Positions 1-7,782 of a stretch of DNA of 64,000 nt are shown here, piece by piece. A program made the position numbers and the translations under genes. Under the pieces are notes generated by a model. The model searched no databases, was not told the origin of the DNA, and was given only the letters and a program-made list of their open reading frames with translations. The stretch is from CAWUKT01 sp963923035 (GTDB taxonomy: Bacteria > Bacteroidota > Bacteroidia > J057 > JADKCL01), in NCBI GenBank assembly GCA_963923035.1, contig CAWUKT010000020.1, positions 25,839 to 89,838 of the forward strand. The letters are read 5' to 3'. Each line of letters starts with the position of its first letter. Position 1 is the stretch's first letter.

Positions 1-25
1 CAAATTGGCCCATTCCCCCCTCCCC

Positions 26-59
26 TTCTGCACTATGTATATACATTTCTGCACTATGT
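26..59 (+). promoter_or_regulatory. Paired 13-bp direct repeats, candidate AraC operator
   Basis: The 13-mer TTCTGCACTATGT occurs exactly twice, at 26-38 and 47-59, so the copies are offset by 21 bp, two helical turns, in the same orientation. Tandem direct half-sites at about this spacing are the usual layout for AraC-family activators, and the operon starting at 120 encodes its own AraC-type regulator as last gene. The stretch just downstream (TATGTTCA at 56-63) weakly resembles a Bacteroidota -7 box. Caution: the first 20 bases resemble an intergenic repeat seen elsewhere in the window, so part of this could be repeat sequence. Confidence 0.45.
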
Positions 60-119
60 TCAATTCCTGGGGCAGCCTCCCCGGTACCTTTGGACCATCA
101 CCTTTAACCCCACAGCGAC

Positions 120-998
120 ATGATCATTTCATACCTGTCCAATTCCATCGTCAAAGGGGGCGTCTCCCCGGTCTTCGAACGACCGGAACTCTACGGCCTC
201 CCCTACGAAGATGTTAGCTTTCCCGCCCAAGATGGCACCCAACTTTCCGGCTGGCTCATCAAGGGGAACAAGAATAAGATCATCATCCAGTCCCACTACG
301 GCGTGCAATCGAGCCGGTGCGGCTATACCCCGAAAGGAAAGGGGCCGGGAAAAATGTGGAAGGAAGACATCTCGTTCCTCAAGCATGTGAAGTACCTGTT
401 TGACCAGGGATACTCGGTCTTGATGTACGACTTTCGCAACCACGGCAACAGTGAAGCCGGAGCGACCCCGTGGGTCTCCTGGGGGCCAAAGGAAGGGCAG
501 GATGTACAAGCCGCGGTGGATTTTGTTTCCCAGCACCCCGATTATAAAACGGCCCACATTGGCCTCCTGAGCATTTGTATGGGAGCTGCGGCTTCTACCT
601 ATGCCTATGGAGAGGCGGGAGGATTGCGGGAAAATGAACAGATCAAAGCCATGGTCGCCATTCAACCGCTGAGGTACCCCGACTTTATCCAGGCCCTGGG
701 ATTGAACAATTTCATTGGCCGGGCCGTCACCCGCAAGAACAACCGACGTACCGGGATCGACATGAACGAAGTCTCCTTCATGCCGTTTGTGAAGGACATC
801 AAGGTGCCTACCCGCCTGGTCCAAAACCAGAACGACGAATACCTGAACCGACAGTCCATCGAAGAATACTACGAGGCACTCGAAGTCCCCAAGGACATGC
901 TTTGGCTGGACCTCGGCAAAAAACGGGCGGCCGGCTACGACTACCTGACCCGGAACCCGGAGCAGATTCTCGATTGGTTTGACAAATACTTAAAATAG
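120..998 (+). CDS. Alpha/beta hydrolase with Cys nucleophile, first of a tandem pair
   Basis: A 292-residue protein with the alpha/beta-hydrolase layout: a strand-turn near residues 55-62, the YDFRNHGNS segment near 103-111, a nucleophile elbow SICMG with Cys153 where most family members have Ser, and a candidate acid Asp239 in QNQNDEY. It aligns along its whole length with the next gene. At the place where the neighbour has its C-terminal His (RFHGYTY) this protein reads RAAGYDY, so the catalytic His seems to be lost. No signal peptide, so cytoplasmic. Cys nucleophiles are known in dienelactone-hydrolase-like enzymes, but the substrate here is unknown. It is the first gene of a four-gene operon (8-bp gap to the next) ending in an AraC regulator. 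Confidence 0.8.
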   Translation: MIISYLSNSIVKGGVSPVFERPELYGLPYEDVSFPAQDGTQLSGWLIKGNKNKIIIQSHYGVQSSRCGYTPKGKGPGKMWKEDISFLKHVKYLFDQGYSVLMYDFRNHGNSEAGATPWVSWGPKEGQDVQAAVDFVSQHPDYKTAHIGLLSICMGAAASTYAYGEAGGLRENEQIKAMVAIQPLRYPDFIQALGLNNFIGRAVTRKNNRRTGIDMNEVSFMPFVKDIKVPTRLVQNQNDEYLNRQSIEEYYEALEVPKDMLWLDLGKKRAAGYDYLTRNPEQILDWFDKYLK

Positions 999-1005
999 AT
1001 TTCCC

Positions 1006-1914
1006 ATGGAAGCAGCCCAAGTAACCCAGATTCTCAATGGCATGGCCGTCGGCCTGGCCCAACCTCCCCGCTCTCCCCTTCTCCGCAAACCCGATGACTA
1101 CGGGCTTGCGTACGAGGAGGTCGAGATTCCCACGCCCGACGGATTGACCCTCAAAGCATGGTTCATCCCCGCCGACTCGAACAAACTCATTGTCCACAAC
1201 CACTTCTCTCCGGCCAACCACTACGGATTTCCGGGACACCTGCCCGGGGGCGAAGCGTTTGGCGGGTTCGAGGTCAATTTCCTCCCCAAATACCAGGCCC
1301 TCCACAACGCGGGCTACAATGTCCTCGCCTACGACATCCGCAACCACGGCGAGAGCGATGCCTCCGCCAATGAGCTGTGTGGCGTAGGCTATTGGGAGTG
1401 GCAGGACGTGATCGGATCGCTGCAATTCGCACGGTCCTGGGAGAAAACGGCGGGCATGGACATCGGTTTGCAGAGCATGTGCATGGGGGCGAACGCCACC
1501 CTGCGGGCGATGGAGAAGCAGCCGGAGGCCTTTGCCGACATCAAGTGCTGGATCCTGATCCAACCCCTTCACGGGCAGACCTGCATTGAGCGGTATTCTG
1601 AGCGGTTGGGGCTCGACGTGGCGGCGAGCATCGAGGAATTCGCCCCGATCAACAAGGCCTTGACGGGCCTAACCTTTGAAGACCACAACATGCGGCCCCT
1701 GATTCAGCATGTCCACCTGCCCACCCTGATGCTTCAGGTCCGAAACGACCAGGTCTCCCGGGCCTCCGACGCCCAGGAAATGTATGACCTGCTGGATGTT
1801 CCGGCCAAGGACATGATTTGGGTGGAAGATACCCCCTGGCGATTCCACGGCTACACGTATTTTTCGGAGCATCCCGAGCGGATGGTGGAATGGTACGACA
1901 CTTATATGAACTGA
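1006..1914 (+). CDS. Alpha/beta hydrolase with Cys nucleophile, second of a tandem pair
   Basis: A 302-residue paralogue of the preceding gene. The nucleophile elbow reads SMCMG with Cys159; Asp248 (QVRNDQV) and His281 (RFHGYTY) complete a plausible Cys-Asp-His triad. The conserved YDIRNHGESD segment lies near residues 109-118. No signal peptide or membrane span is seen, so it should act in the cytoplasm. Its His is intact whereas its partner's is not, so this is the better candidate for an active enzyme, and the first copy could be a regulatory or binding partner. The substrate cannot be read from sequence; a small ester or lactone is possible by analogy with Cys-type dienelactone hydrolases. 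Confidence 0.82.
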   Translation: MEAAQVTQILNGMAVGLAQPPRSPLLRKPDDYGLAYEEVEIPTPDGLTLKAWFIPADSNKLIVHNHFSPANHYGFPGHLPGGEAFGGFEVNFLPKYQALHNAGYNVLAYDIRNHGESDASANELCGVGYWEWQDVIGSLQFARSWEKTAGMDIGLQSMCMGANATLRAMEKQPEAFADIKCWILIQPLHGQTCIERYSERLGLDVAASIEEFAPINKALTGLTFEDHNMRPLIQHVHLPTLMLQVRNDQVSRASDAQEMYDLLDVPAKDMIWVEDTPWRFHGYTYFSEHPERMVEWYDTYMN

Positions 1915-1932
1915 CCCCGTCAGTTGGTACGC

Positions 1933-2433
1933 ATGAAGAAAATGATCACGAAATTGAGCATTGCAGCACTGGTACTCGTATCGGTGCTGCTCATCTTGTA
2001 CCTGTTGGGTAGGAAATCAGTGCATACCGAGGTGTCCATCCCAGCCTCCCCCAAAGCTGTTTGGGCCGTCTTGACGGATTTTTCCACTGTTTCGGAGTGG
2101 AATGAAGTGCTGGTACCGGTGGAAGGGGAATTGGAAGTGGGAAATGAAATCACTTACCAGTTTTTTCAGGAGCCCGAGGGGGAAGCCACGGAGATGACGG
2201 CCCGGGTGGAGGAGTTGGAGACGGAACAATTGATTCGCCAGTCCGGGGGGATGACCGGAATCCTGACCTTCAACCACCAGTACCAATTGGAAGCGGAGGG
2301 GATCGGAACCCGGGTGACCATCCACGAGGAGTACCGGGGGATCATGGTTCCCTTTTGGAATCCAGATCCGGTTGAAAAAGCCTACGGAAGATTGTTAAAT
2401 TCACTGAAGCGCCGGGTAACTGAATTGAAATAG
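1933..2433 (+). CDS. Membrane-anchored SRPBCC (START/Bet v1-like) protein
   Basis: About 166 residues. One N-terminal hydrophobic helix (roughly residues 8-26) is followed by an SRPBCC-type hydrophobic-ligand fold: the PASPKAVWAVLTDFSTVSEWN segment region near residues 41-60 is the hallmark start of the polyketide-cyclase/dehydrase family, and the chain ends with the long C-terminal helix (VEKAYGRLLNSLKRRV) of this fold. I chose ATG 1933; an in-frame TTG at 1924 would add three residues. It lies 18 bp after the hydrolase and 4 bp before the AraC gene. It may bind or present a lipophilic substrate of the two hydrolases, but that is inference from the operon. Confidence 0.75.
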   Translation: MKKMITKLSIAALVLVSVLLILYLLGRKSVHTEVSIPASPKAVWAVLTDFSTVSEWNEVLVPVEGELEVGNEITYQFFQEPEGEATEMTARVEELETEQLIRQSGGMTGILTFNHQYQLEAEGIGTRVTIHEEYRGIMVPFWNPDPVEKAYGRLLNSLKRRVTELK

Positions 2434-2437
2434 CACC

Positions 2438-3382
2438 ATGAACCTTATCAACAAGTCCCACGACCGGGAGCAAAACGAGAAAAGCCTGCGGATCACGTCC
2501 ATCAGCCAGGTCCATGAGTTTTTCGGACTAGGCAAGCCCCGGCACCCCTTGGTCTCCGTGCTTCCGATCACGGACGCCATGACCAACTTCGAATACGGCG
2601 ACCGGACCTACTTGTTTGACCTCTATCAGATCAGTTTGAAGCTGGGCATCCGGGGTTCCATCACCTACGGGCGGAATACCTACGATTTTCAGGACGGGAC
2701 CATGGTATTTACCCGCCCCGGCCAGTCCTTGAAGATTGAAACCGGCGAAGATTACTCCGGAAGTTCCGGCTGGACGATGATCTTTCATCCCGACCTGATC
2801 CGCAAGTCGGAACTGGGCAAGCACATGGATCGGTACAGCTTTTTCTCCTACGAAGTCAGCGAAGCCCTCCACCTGTCCGAAGAGGAACAGATGACCCTGA
2901 CCGACCAGGTCAAAAAGGTGGAGAAGGAGTACCAGCAGAACATCGATCGGCACAGCCAGGAACTGATCATTTCCAATATCAAGCTGATCCTCGATTATTG
3001 TACCCGTTACTACGACCGCCAGTTCTATACCCGCACCAACCTCAACCAGGACCATGTCTCCAGGTTTGAGAGCCTTTTGCGGGGTTATTACCAATCCGAA
3101 AAGCCCCAGGAACTGGGGCTCCCGACGGTGAAGTACTGCGGAACTGAGATGGGCATGTCGCCCCATTACCTGAGCGACCTGCTCCGAAAGGAAACCGGCC
3201 GTTCTGCGATGGACCACATCCACCATTTCCTCATTGAACGCGCCAAAAGCCAATTGGTCCAGACCAGGGGCTCGATCAGCGAGGTCGCCTACCAGCTCGG
3301 CTTTGATTACCCCAGCCACTTCAGCAAACTCTTCAAAGCCAAGACCGGCATGAGCCCCGGCAACTTCCGCAAAGCCAATTGA
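2438..3382 (+). CDS. AraC-family transcriptional regulator
   Basis: A 314-residue DNA-binding regulator. The N-terminal ~190 residues form a cupin-like sensing region (it contains TMVFTRPGQSLKIE, typical of these domains). The C-terminal ~100 residues carry two helix-turn-helix motifs: MGMSPHYLSDLLRKETG and the signature ISEVAYQLGFDYPSHFSKLFKAKTG region ending in MSPGNFR. It overlaps no gene but sits 4 bp downstream of the SRPBCC gene, so it is probably cotranscribed with the hydrolases and autoregulates the operon through the 21-bp-spaced direct repeats at 26-59. The inducer is unknown. Confidence 0.92.
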   Translation: MNLINKSHDREQNEKSLRITSISQVHEFFGLGKPRHPLVSVLPITDAMTNFEYGDRTYLFDLYQISLKLGIRGSITYGRNTYDFQDGTMVFTRPGQSLKIETGEDYSGSSGWTMIFHPDLIRKSELGKHMDRYSFFSYEVSEALHLSEEEQMTLTDQVKKVEKEYQQNIDRHSQELIISNIKLILDYCTRYYDRQFYTRTNLNQDHVSRFESLLRGYYQSEKPQELGLPTVKYCGTEMGMSPHYLSDLLRKETGRSAMDHIHHFLIERAKSQLVQTRGSISEVAYQLGFDYPSHFSKLFKAKTGMSPGNFRKAN

Positions 3383-3411
3383 GCCTCCGGACTTCCCCAT
3401 CTGACCCTCAC

Positions 3412-3511
3412 CCTCAAAATTGGCCCATCTGCACATTGACCCCACTTCCATACTCCCCCCTTCTCGAAATTTGCACGTCTGCACATTGACCCCATTTTCC
3501 CATTTCCCGAC
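3412..3511. repeat. Two tandem ~50-bp copies of an intergenic repeat
   Basis: The 17-mer TCTGCACATTGACCCCA is found exactly at 3428-3444 and 3478-3494, inside two similar blocks of about 50 bp that each start with an AAATTGGCCC/AAATTTGCAC-like stretch and run into C-rich sequence. Related TTTGCACATT/CCCATT words recur at 1-20, 5503-5540 and 58690-58816, always between genes. The rest of the 3383-3588 gap is an AT-rich leader for the oxidase. Confidence 0.65.
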
Positions 3512-3588
3512 CTCCCACTTTTTTCATAAATTATAACCAGTTCCTCTCCGGAGCGCTTTAGGCTTTCATTATTTCAATCTTTTACGTG

Positions 3589-5430
3589 ATGTTTAAACTT
3601 GACAATCCCCTGACGTTCATCGAACGGAATTCGAAGACTGGCAAACTCGTCCTGCGCAGCCACGAGATCGACAAATTTGGCAAATTGGATCCCAAGGGCC
3701 ACAAGCAGGACCTTTCCAAAGACAATTACAAGGTCCCGGCGAAGGGGCTGGAGGTGGTCATCCTCGGCGCGGGTGTGGGCGGCATGACCTTGGCCTACGA
3801 ACTGTTGAAGCTGAACAAGGAGGCGGACAAAAAAATCAAGGTGACCATCCTCGAGGCCAGTGACCACCCGGGCGGCCGTTCCCTCACCCTCCGGCCCAAA
3901 AAGGCCACCGGGGGCAAGCTCCCCTACCAATTCACCGAGCACATCCAGTTTGAGAATGGCAAACAGGCCACGGTCACCCAGGAATGCGGCTTCAAGTCGG
4001 AAAAGGGCGTGGACGAAATCCCCTACCTCAATGCGGGGCCGGGCCGGATCCCATCGTTTCACCTGAACATGCTCAAGCTCTGCAAGGAGCTCAAGGTCGC
4101 CCTGGAGGTCTACATCATGGAAACCCGGTCCAATCTGGTGTGGACCGAGGAAGGACTTCCCGCCCACCTGGGCGTGAACCGGCAGGTCGCCAACGACATC
4201 CGTGGCTATATCGCCGAGCGCCTCCACAACATTGTGTCGATGGAAAATGGCGACAGCGGCTTCTCAGACCCGGAAACCAAGGACAATTACCTCAGCCTCC
4301 TCCGCTATTTCGGGGCCCTGGAAACGCTGACCAAGTCCGACGAGACGCCCGTCCTCGCCAAGTACCGCGGCTCCCAGCGGGCCGGCTACAAGGAATTCCC
4401 CAACCTCTACAATGCCGGTGAGATCTACGATCCGGTCGAACTCGAGGCCCTCGTCAATGCCCAGCTCTGGAAGCGGTCCTTTTACCAGGCCGAAGATTTT
4501 GAGTGGCAGACCACTTCCTTCCAACCGGTGGGCGGCATGGATGAGATTCACATTGCGCTGCGGGAGCATATTGATGACATGAGTAAGGGCAACAGTCCGC
4601 TCAAAGTCAACAGCCCCGCCACCAAGGTCCGCCGCAAGGGCAATAAATGGGAGGTCGAGTACCAATCGAAGGAGGGGGGCAAAGAAGGCCCCAAGGTCAT
4701 CACGGCGGACTTTGTCATCGCCAATATGCCCATGAAACTGGCCCACGGCCTCGTGGAAGAGGAGGATTTCAACAAGCTGTTTTGGAGTGACCTCAGCCAG
4801 GTCGCCAACAACGACAAGTTCCTCGAACCGACCTGCAAGGTGGGCTGGCAAGCCGACCGCAAGCTCTGGCAAGAGGACACCTACCACAACCGGGTGCCCA
4901 TTTTCGGCGGCATTTCGCGCATCGAGCATCCCATGACCCAGATGTGGTACCCTTCTTCCGGCTTCCACCACGATACCGGAGTCCTAACCGGCGCCTACAA
5001 TTATACGGAGCAGGCGGAGCGGTGGGGGAAAATGCGCCCCGAGGAGCGGATTGAGGAGGCCCGGGAGGGCGCTTCCCTGTTGCACAACGACAACTTCGGG
5101 CGGAACCTCTACGCGGGCATCAGTATCGCGTGGCAAAACATCCCCACCCAATTGGGGGGCTGGACCAATTGGAAGGCGCTGGAAAGCGGCATCCAACGGG
5201 CGGGCGACCGCACGGCGGTCGAAATCCTGAACAACCTCCGCAAAGGTGACAAGGGCTTTATGATCATCGGTGATCAGGTCAGCTTCCTGCCCGGCTGGCA
5301 GGAAGGCGCGGTCCAATCCGCCCTCGAGGTCTTCGCCGTCATCGCCGGCGTCCCCGGCTATGTCATGCCCGAAGTCACCGAAGTCCCCGACACCGTCAAA
5401 CTCGTCCAGGGACACCTCTACGTCTCCTGA
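3589..5430 (+). CDS. FAD-dependent flavin amine oxidase-family protein
   Basis: A 613-residue flavoenzyme. After a ~50-residue extension comes the dinucleotide-binding fold with GAGVGG at residues 60-65, followed by the second FAD signature LEASDHPGGRS near 92-102. The C-terminal FAD motif is GFMIIGDQVSFLPGWQEGA near residues 560-578, where amine oxidases contact the isoalloxazine ring. Length and motif order match flavin monoamine/L-amino-acid oxidases rather than phytoene desaturases. No export signal is seen. ATG 3589 was chosen; an in-frame GTG lies one codon upstream. It is monocistronic, followed by a bidirectional terminator. The substrate, probably an amino acid or amine, is not determinable here. 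Confidence 0.85.
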   Translation: MFKLDNPLTFIERNSKTGKLVLRSHEIDKFGKLDPKGHKQDLSKDNYKVPAKGLEVVILGAGVGGMTLAYELLKLNKEADKKIKVTILEASDHPGGRSLTLRPKKATGGKLPYQFTEHIQFENGKQATVTQECGFKSEKGVDEIPYLNAGPGRIPSFHLNMLKLCKELKVALEVYIMETRSNLVWTEEGLPAHLGVNRQVANDIRGYIAERLHNIVSMENGDSGFSDPETKDNYLSLLRYFGALETLTKSDETPVLAKYRGSQRAGYKEFPNLYNAGEIYDPVELEALVNAQLWKRSFYQAEDFEWQTTSFQPVGGMDEIHIALREHIDDMSKGNSPLKVNSPATKVRRKGNKWEVEYQSKEGGKEGPKVITADFVIANMPMKLAHGLVEEEDFNKLFWSDLSQVANNDKFLEPTCKVGWQADRKLWQEDTYHNRVPIFGGISRIEHPMTQMWYPSSGFHHDTGVLTGAYNYTEQAERWGKMRPEERIEEAREGASLLHNDNFGRNLYAGISIAWQNIPTQLGGWTNWKALESGIQRAGDRTAVEILNNLRKGDKGFMIIGDQVSFLPGWQEGAVQSALEVFAVIAGVPGYVMPEVTEVPDTVKLVQGHLYVS

Positions 5431-5444
5431 CCCCACCCAAACAC

Positions 5445-5486
5445 AAAAAAGCCGGAAGAGCCACTCCAGCACTTCCGGCTTTTTCT
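5445..5486. terminator. Bidirectional rho-independent terminator
   Basis: A perfect 8-bp stem (GCCGGAAG at 5451-5458 with CTTCCGGC at 5472-5479) and a 13-nt loop, preceded by six A and followed by five T. It can therefore terminate the flavin oxidase on the plus strand and the glycosyltransferase-like operon on the minus strand. Confidence 0.9.
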
Positions 5487-5502
5487 AGTTTATTCTCCCT
5501 CT

Positions 5503-5540
5503 AATTTGCACATTCTCCCATTCCCCCAATTGGCACATTA
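5503..5540. repeat. Dispersed TTTGCACATT-type intergenic repeat
   Basis: Between the terminator and the next stop codon lies AATTTGCACATTCTCCCATT followed by C-rich sequence and TTGGCACATTA. It matches the repeat words at 3412-3511 and 58690-58816. Confidence 0.45.
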
Positions 5541-5541
5541 A

Positions 5542-6975
5542 TCACTCAACGACTTTTACCAACTCTCCCCCCTTATCCTCCAACGCCAAACCACCCGGCT
5601 GCAAGACCGACCAATCCCGATGGGGATTCAGGCCGTAATGGTCGTACCACTCGTCCACCTTCATCGCAAAGGCCTGGTCCACCAGATCGAAGAATTCGGC
5701 TTCGTTCTGGGCGCAGATCTTGGCGATCTTCGAGTCAGCTACCGGGAAGACCGGCATATCCGTCGGGGCGTACACGCTTTTGTAGCCACAAAACAGGCGG
5801 TCCCAAATCACCGAAGAGAATACCGCCACGCCCACTTCGGCCTCCGCAAAGGCGGAAGCCGTGCGCACATTCGGGTCGGCGTATTCGATCCGGTCCGCGC
5901 CCCACATACCTTCATACAGGGCCCGCGCATCCGCAAACCGCTCGGGCGTCGTCCGCTCCACCGGGTGCGTGAACAACTTCACCTTCAGGTCCGGGCGGGC
6001 CTTGATATAGGCCGTCAGGTATTCGAAAAAGCGATCCGAGGCATTGTAATAGCCAAAGCCCTGGTCGACGTCCCCCCGTTTTTTCCGAATCCAGCCCCCC
6101 GCCGTATAGATCGCCAGGGTGCCCTTCTTCGCGGGCGGATGTTCCCGGTATTGGTCGATGTGCAGAAAGGTCTGCTCCGGAATGTACAAGCGGTAGCGGT
6201 CCGTGATCATGTCCCGCTGGAACTTCTTCCACTCGTCCAATTGATAGGGATGGCAATAGATAATCTCGTCCCCCACAATCGCGTGGTTGTGGCAGCCCAA
6301 GGGCGTTTCCGAGGAGAATTTGCGGACGTAAAGGCCGCTTTTCATCAAGACGAGCCCGGTGAAATTGGAATCCTTCTCGAAGATGCAGAAGTAGGACACC
6401 CGCTCCACCCGGCGGTGCTTCATCAGGACCAGCAGGTTATAGGCCAATCCCAATTCGATGCCATAGGACAGGATCCGCGCCCGCCATTTCCCCACGAACC
6501 CGAACAGTACCAGCGGCGGCAGGGCCACGGTCAGGACCATCCAGGTCAGCCAAAAGCGGTGCCAGCCATTGACGCCGTACCAGAGCCGCCCCGTCGAAAC
6601 GAGGAATTCGGGTTGGGCTTTGAGGAAAAAGCCCACATAATTCCGGCGGACTTCCGCCGAGCGTTCGGTCCCCTCGTAGATGGCTTCGCCCGGCGTTCCA
6701 CCGAATTCGGTGACATTGACGCCAGTGGACCAGGCGTTTTTGAGGCTGCCGAGCAGGAAGCGGATGCTCCCCATGTAGGTGCGCGGGTGCAGCAGGAGGC
6801 TGTTCCGGTAGGCCAGGTCATGCCCCGCCTGGTACATGCGCTTGCCCAGGGCCCGCAGGCCAAGGAACCGCATCCACAGGGCCGTCCGCATCAGGAAGGG
6901 CACTTTGATCGCGTACCAAAAGACCTCCCAGGCCACTGACTTGGGGGGACGGGGAGATGATGGGGATGGATTCAA
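5542..6975 (-). CDS. Putative GT-B-like glycosyltransferase/surface polysaccharide protein
   Basis: A 477-residue protein that I do not assign to a named family. The middle contains two hydrophobic stretches (about residues 145-165 and 170-190), suggesting membrane association. The C-terminal half looks like a GT-B donor-binding domain: KVKLFTHPVERTTPERF, a strand-loop with DRIEYADPNVRT and then AEVGVAVFSSVIWDRL, similar in style to capsule or glycerophosphotransferase-type transferases. The start shown is a TTG 14 bp after the formyltransferase stop; a GTG at 6936 would remove 13 Pro/Ser-rich residues. Last gene of a three-gene minus-strand operon with a deacetylase-like and a formyltransferase gene, which supports a role in surface glycan assembly. 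Confidence 0.6.
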   Translation of the reverse strand: MNPSPSSPRPPKSVAWEVFWYAIKVPFLMRTALWMRFLGLRALGKRMYQAGHDLAYRNSLLLHPRTYMGSIRFLLGSLKNAWSTGVNVTEFGGTPGEAIYEGTERSAEVRRNYVGFFLKAQPEFLVSTGRLWYGVNGWHRFWLTWMVLTVALPPLVLFGFVGKWRARILSYGIELGLAYNLLVLMKHRRVERVSYFCIFEKDSNFTGLVLMKSGLYVRKFSSETPLGCHNHAIVGDEIIYCHPYQLDEWKKFQRDMITDRYRLYIPEQTFLHIDQYREHPPAKKGTLAIYTAGGWIRKKRGDVDQGFGYYNASDRFFEYLTAYIKARPDLKVKLFTHPVERTTPERFADARALYEGMWGADRIEYADPNVRTASAFAEAEVGVAVFSSVIWDRLFCGYKSVYAPTDMPVFPVADSKIAKICAQNEAEFFDLVDQAFAMKVDEWYDHYGLNPHRDWSVLQPGGLALEDKGGELVKVVE

Positions 6976-6989
6976 GGAGAACGGACGGT

Positions 6990-7781
6990 TTAGTGGATAA
7001 ATGGATGCAGGAACTTCGAGGTGTCGAGGTTCGCCAGGGCCGCTTCAATGGCGGCGGCATCGGGCAGTTTACCAAGGTAATCTGCCGCGACCTCGTCCGT
7101 GAAATCCGCGTTGCGGGTATAGCTCAATTCCAGGCCCTTGTCCTGCTTCTGGGGTACAAAGTTGTGGATGGAGCCGTCGGAAAGGTACTCGATCAGGCCG
7201 AGGTGGGCCGATTTCACGGCGCGCATGCCCAAGTCGAAGGCACGCTCGGTGGCCGTGGGCAGGGCGTGGAACAACATGTCACCGGAGTCCAGGCCTTTGG
7301 ACAGCAGGTGGATCGTCGCTCCAACCAGATCGAGGTTGCCCTGGTAGGCCGCCCAGAAGTTGCAGGAGCTGCCGCGGTAGTAAGGAGAAACGCCCATGTG
7401 GATGTTCAGGGCTTTGTTTTCCACCAGAAAATCAATCAGCGGCTCTCGGATATAGCTCGCTCCAAAGACGATGTACTGGTCGGATTCCAGCACCGGCTTC
7501 AGCACCTCCATCGACAGCTTGGGCAGGTCGCCCAGCTTCATGACCAGCGGGTGGACATTGCCGGGAAGCGGCGAAATATGGCCGAAGATGCGTTGTTCGG
7601 AGTCGATCACATGGGAAAAATATTCCTGCATGACCGGCGTCTTCTTGAAGAAGTCGGCCCGCTGGCCGGGAAAGACCGTATTCACCTCCATGACCGCGTA
7701 GACCTTGTCCGCGATGGTCGCGAGGTCCTTGATCAGGGAGAGGTGGCGGGGTTGGTTGCTGGTGAAAACCGTGATGATCAT
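6990..7781 (-). CDS. Formyltransferase-fold protein, probable sugar N-formyltransferase
   Basis: A 263-residue protein with the 10-formyl-tetrahydrofolate-dependent transferase core. The catalytic signature NIHMGVSPYYRG places Asn126 and His128, and GLDSGDML supplies the Asp (Asp165), giving the Asn-His-Asp triad of Fmt/ArnA-type enzymes. It lacks the C-terminal tRNA-binding domain of methionyl-tRNA formyltransferase, so a small-molecule or sugar substrate is likely. It starts one base after the stop of the deacetylase gene and is followed 14 bp later by the glycosyltransferase-like gene, consistent with formylation of an amino sugar in a surface polysaccharide. The actual acceptor is unknown. 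Confidence 0.8.
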   Translation of the reverse strand: MIITVFTSNQPRHLSLIKDLATIADKVYAVMEVNTVFPGQRADFFKKTPVMQEYFSHVIDSEQRIFGHISPLPGNVHPLVMKLGDLPKLSMEVLKPVLESDQYIVFGASYIREPLIDFLVENKALNIHMGVSPYYRGSSCNFWAAYQGNLDLVGATIHLLSKGLDSGDMLFHALPTATERAFDLGMRAVKSAHLGLIEYLSDGSIHNFVPQKQDKGLELSYTRNADFTDEVAADYLGKLPDAAAIEAALANLDTSKFLHPFIH

Positions 7782-7782
7782 C

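Noticed and set aside
129..824. 231-residue minus-strand ORF opposite the first hydrolase
   Set aside because: Shadow of the plus-strand gene; GC-rich DNA keeps antisense frames open and its sequence has no domain features.
5620..6939. 439-residue plus-strand ORF opposite the GT-B-like gene
   Set aside because: Composition (many Arg, His, Pro, Val and no domain pattern) is typical of an antisense frame; the minus-strand protein has recognisable strand and motif order.
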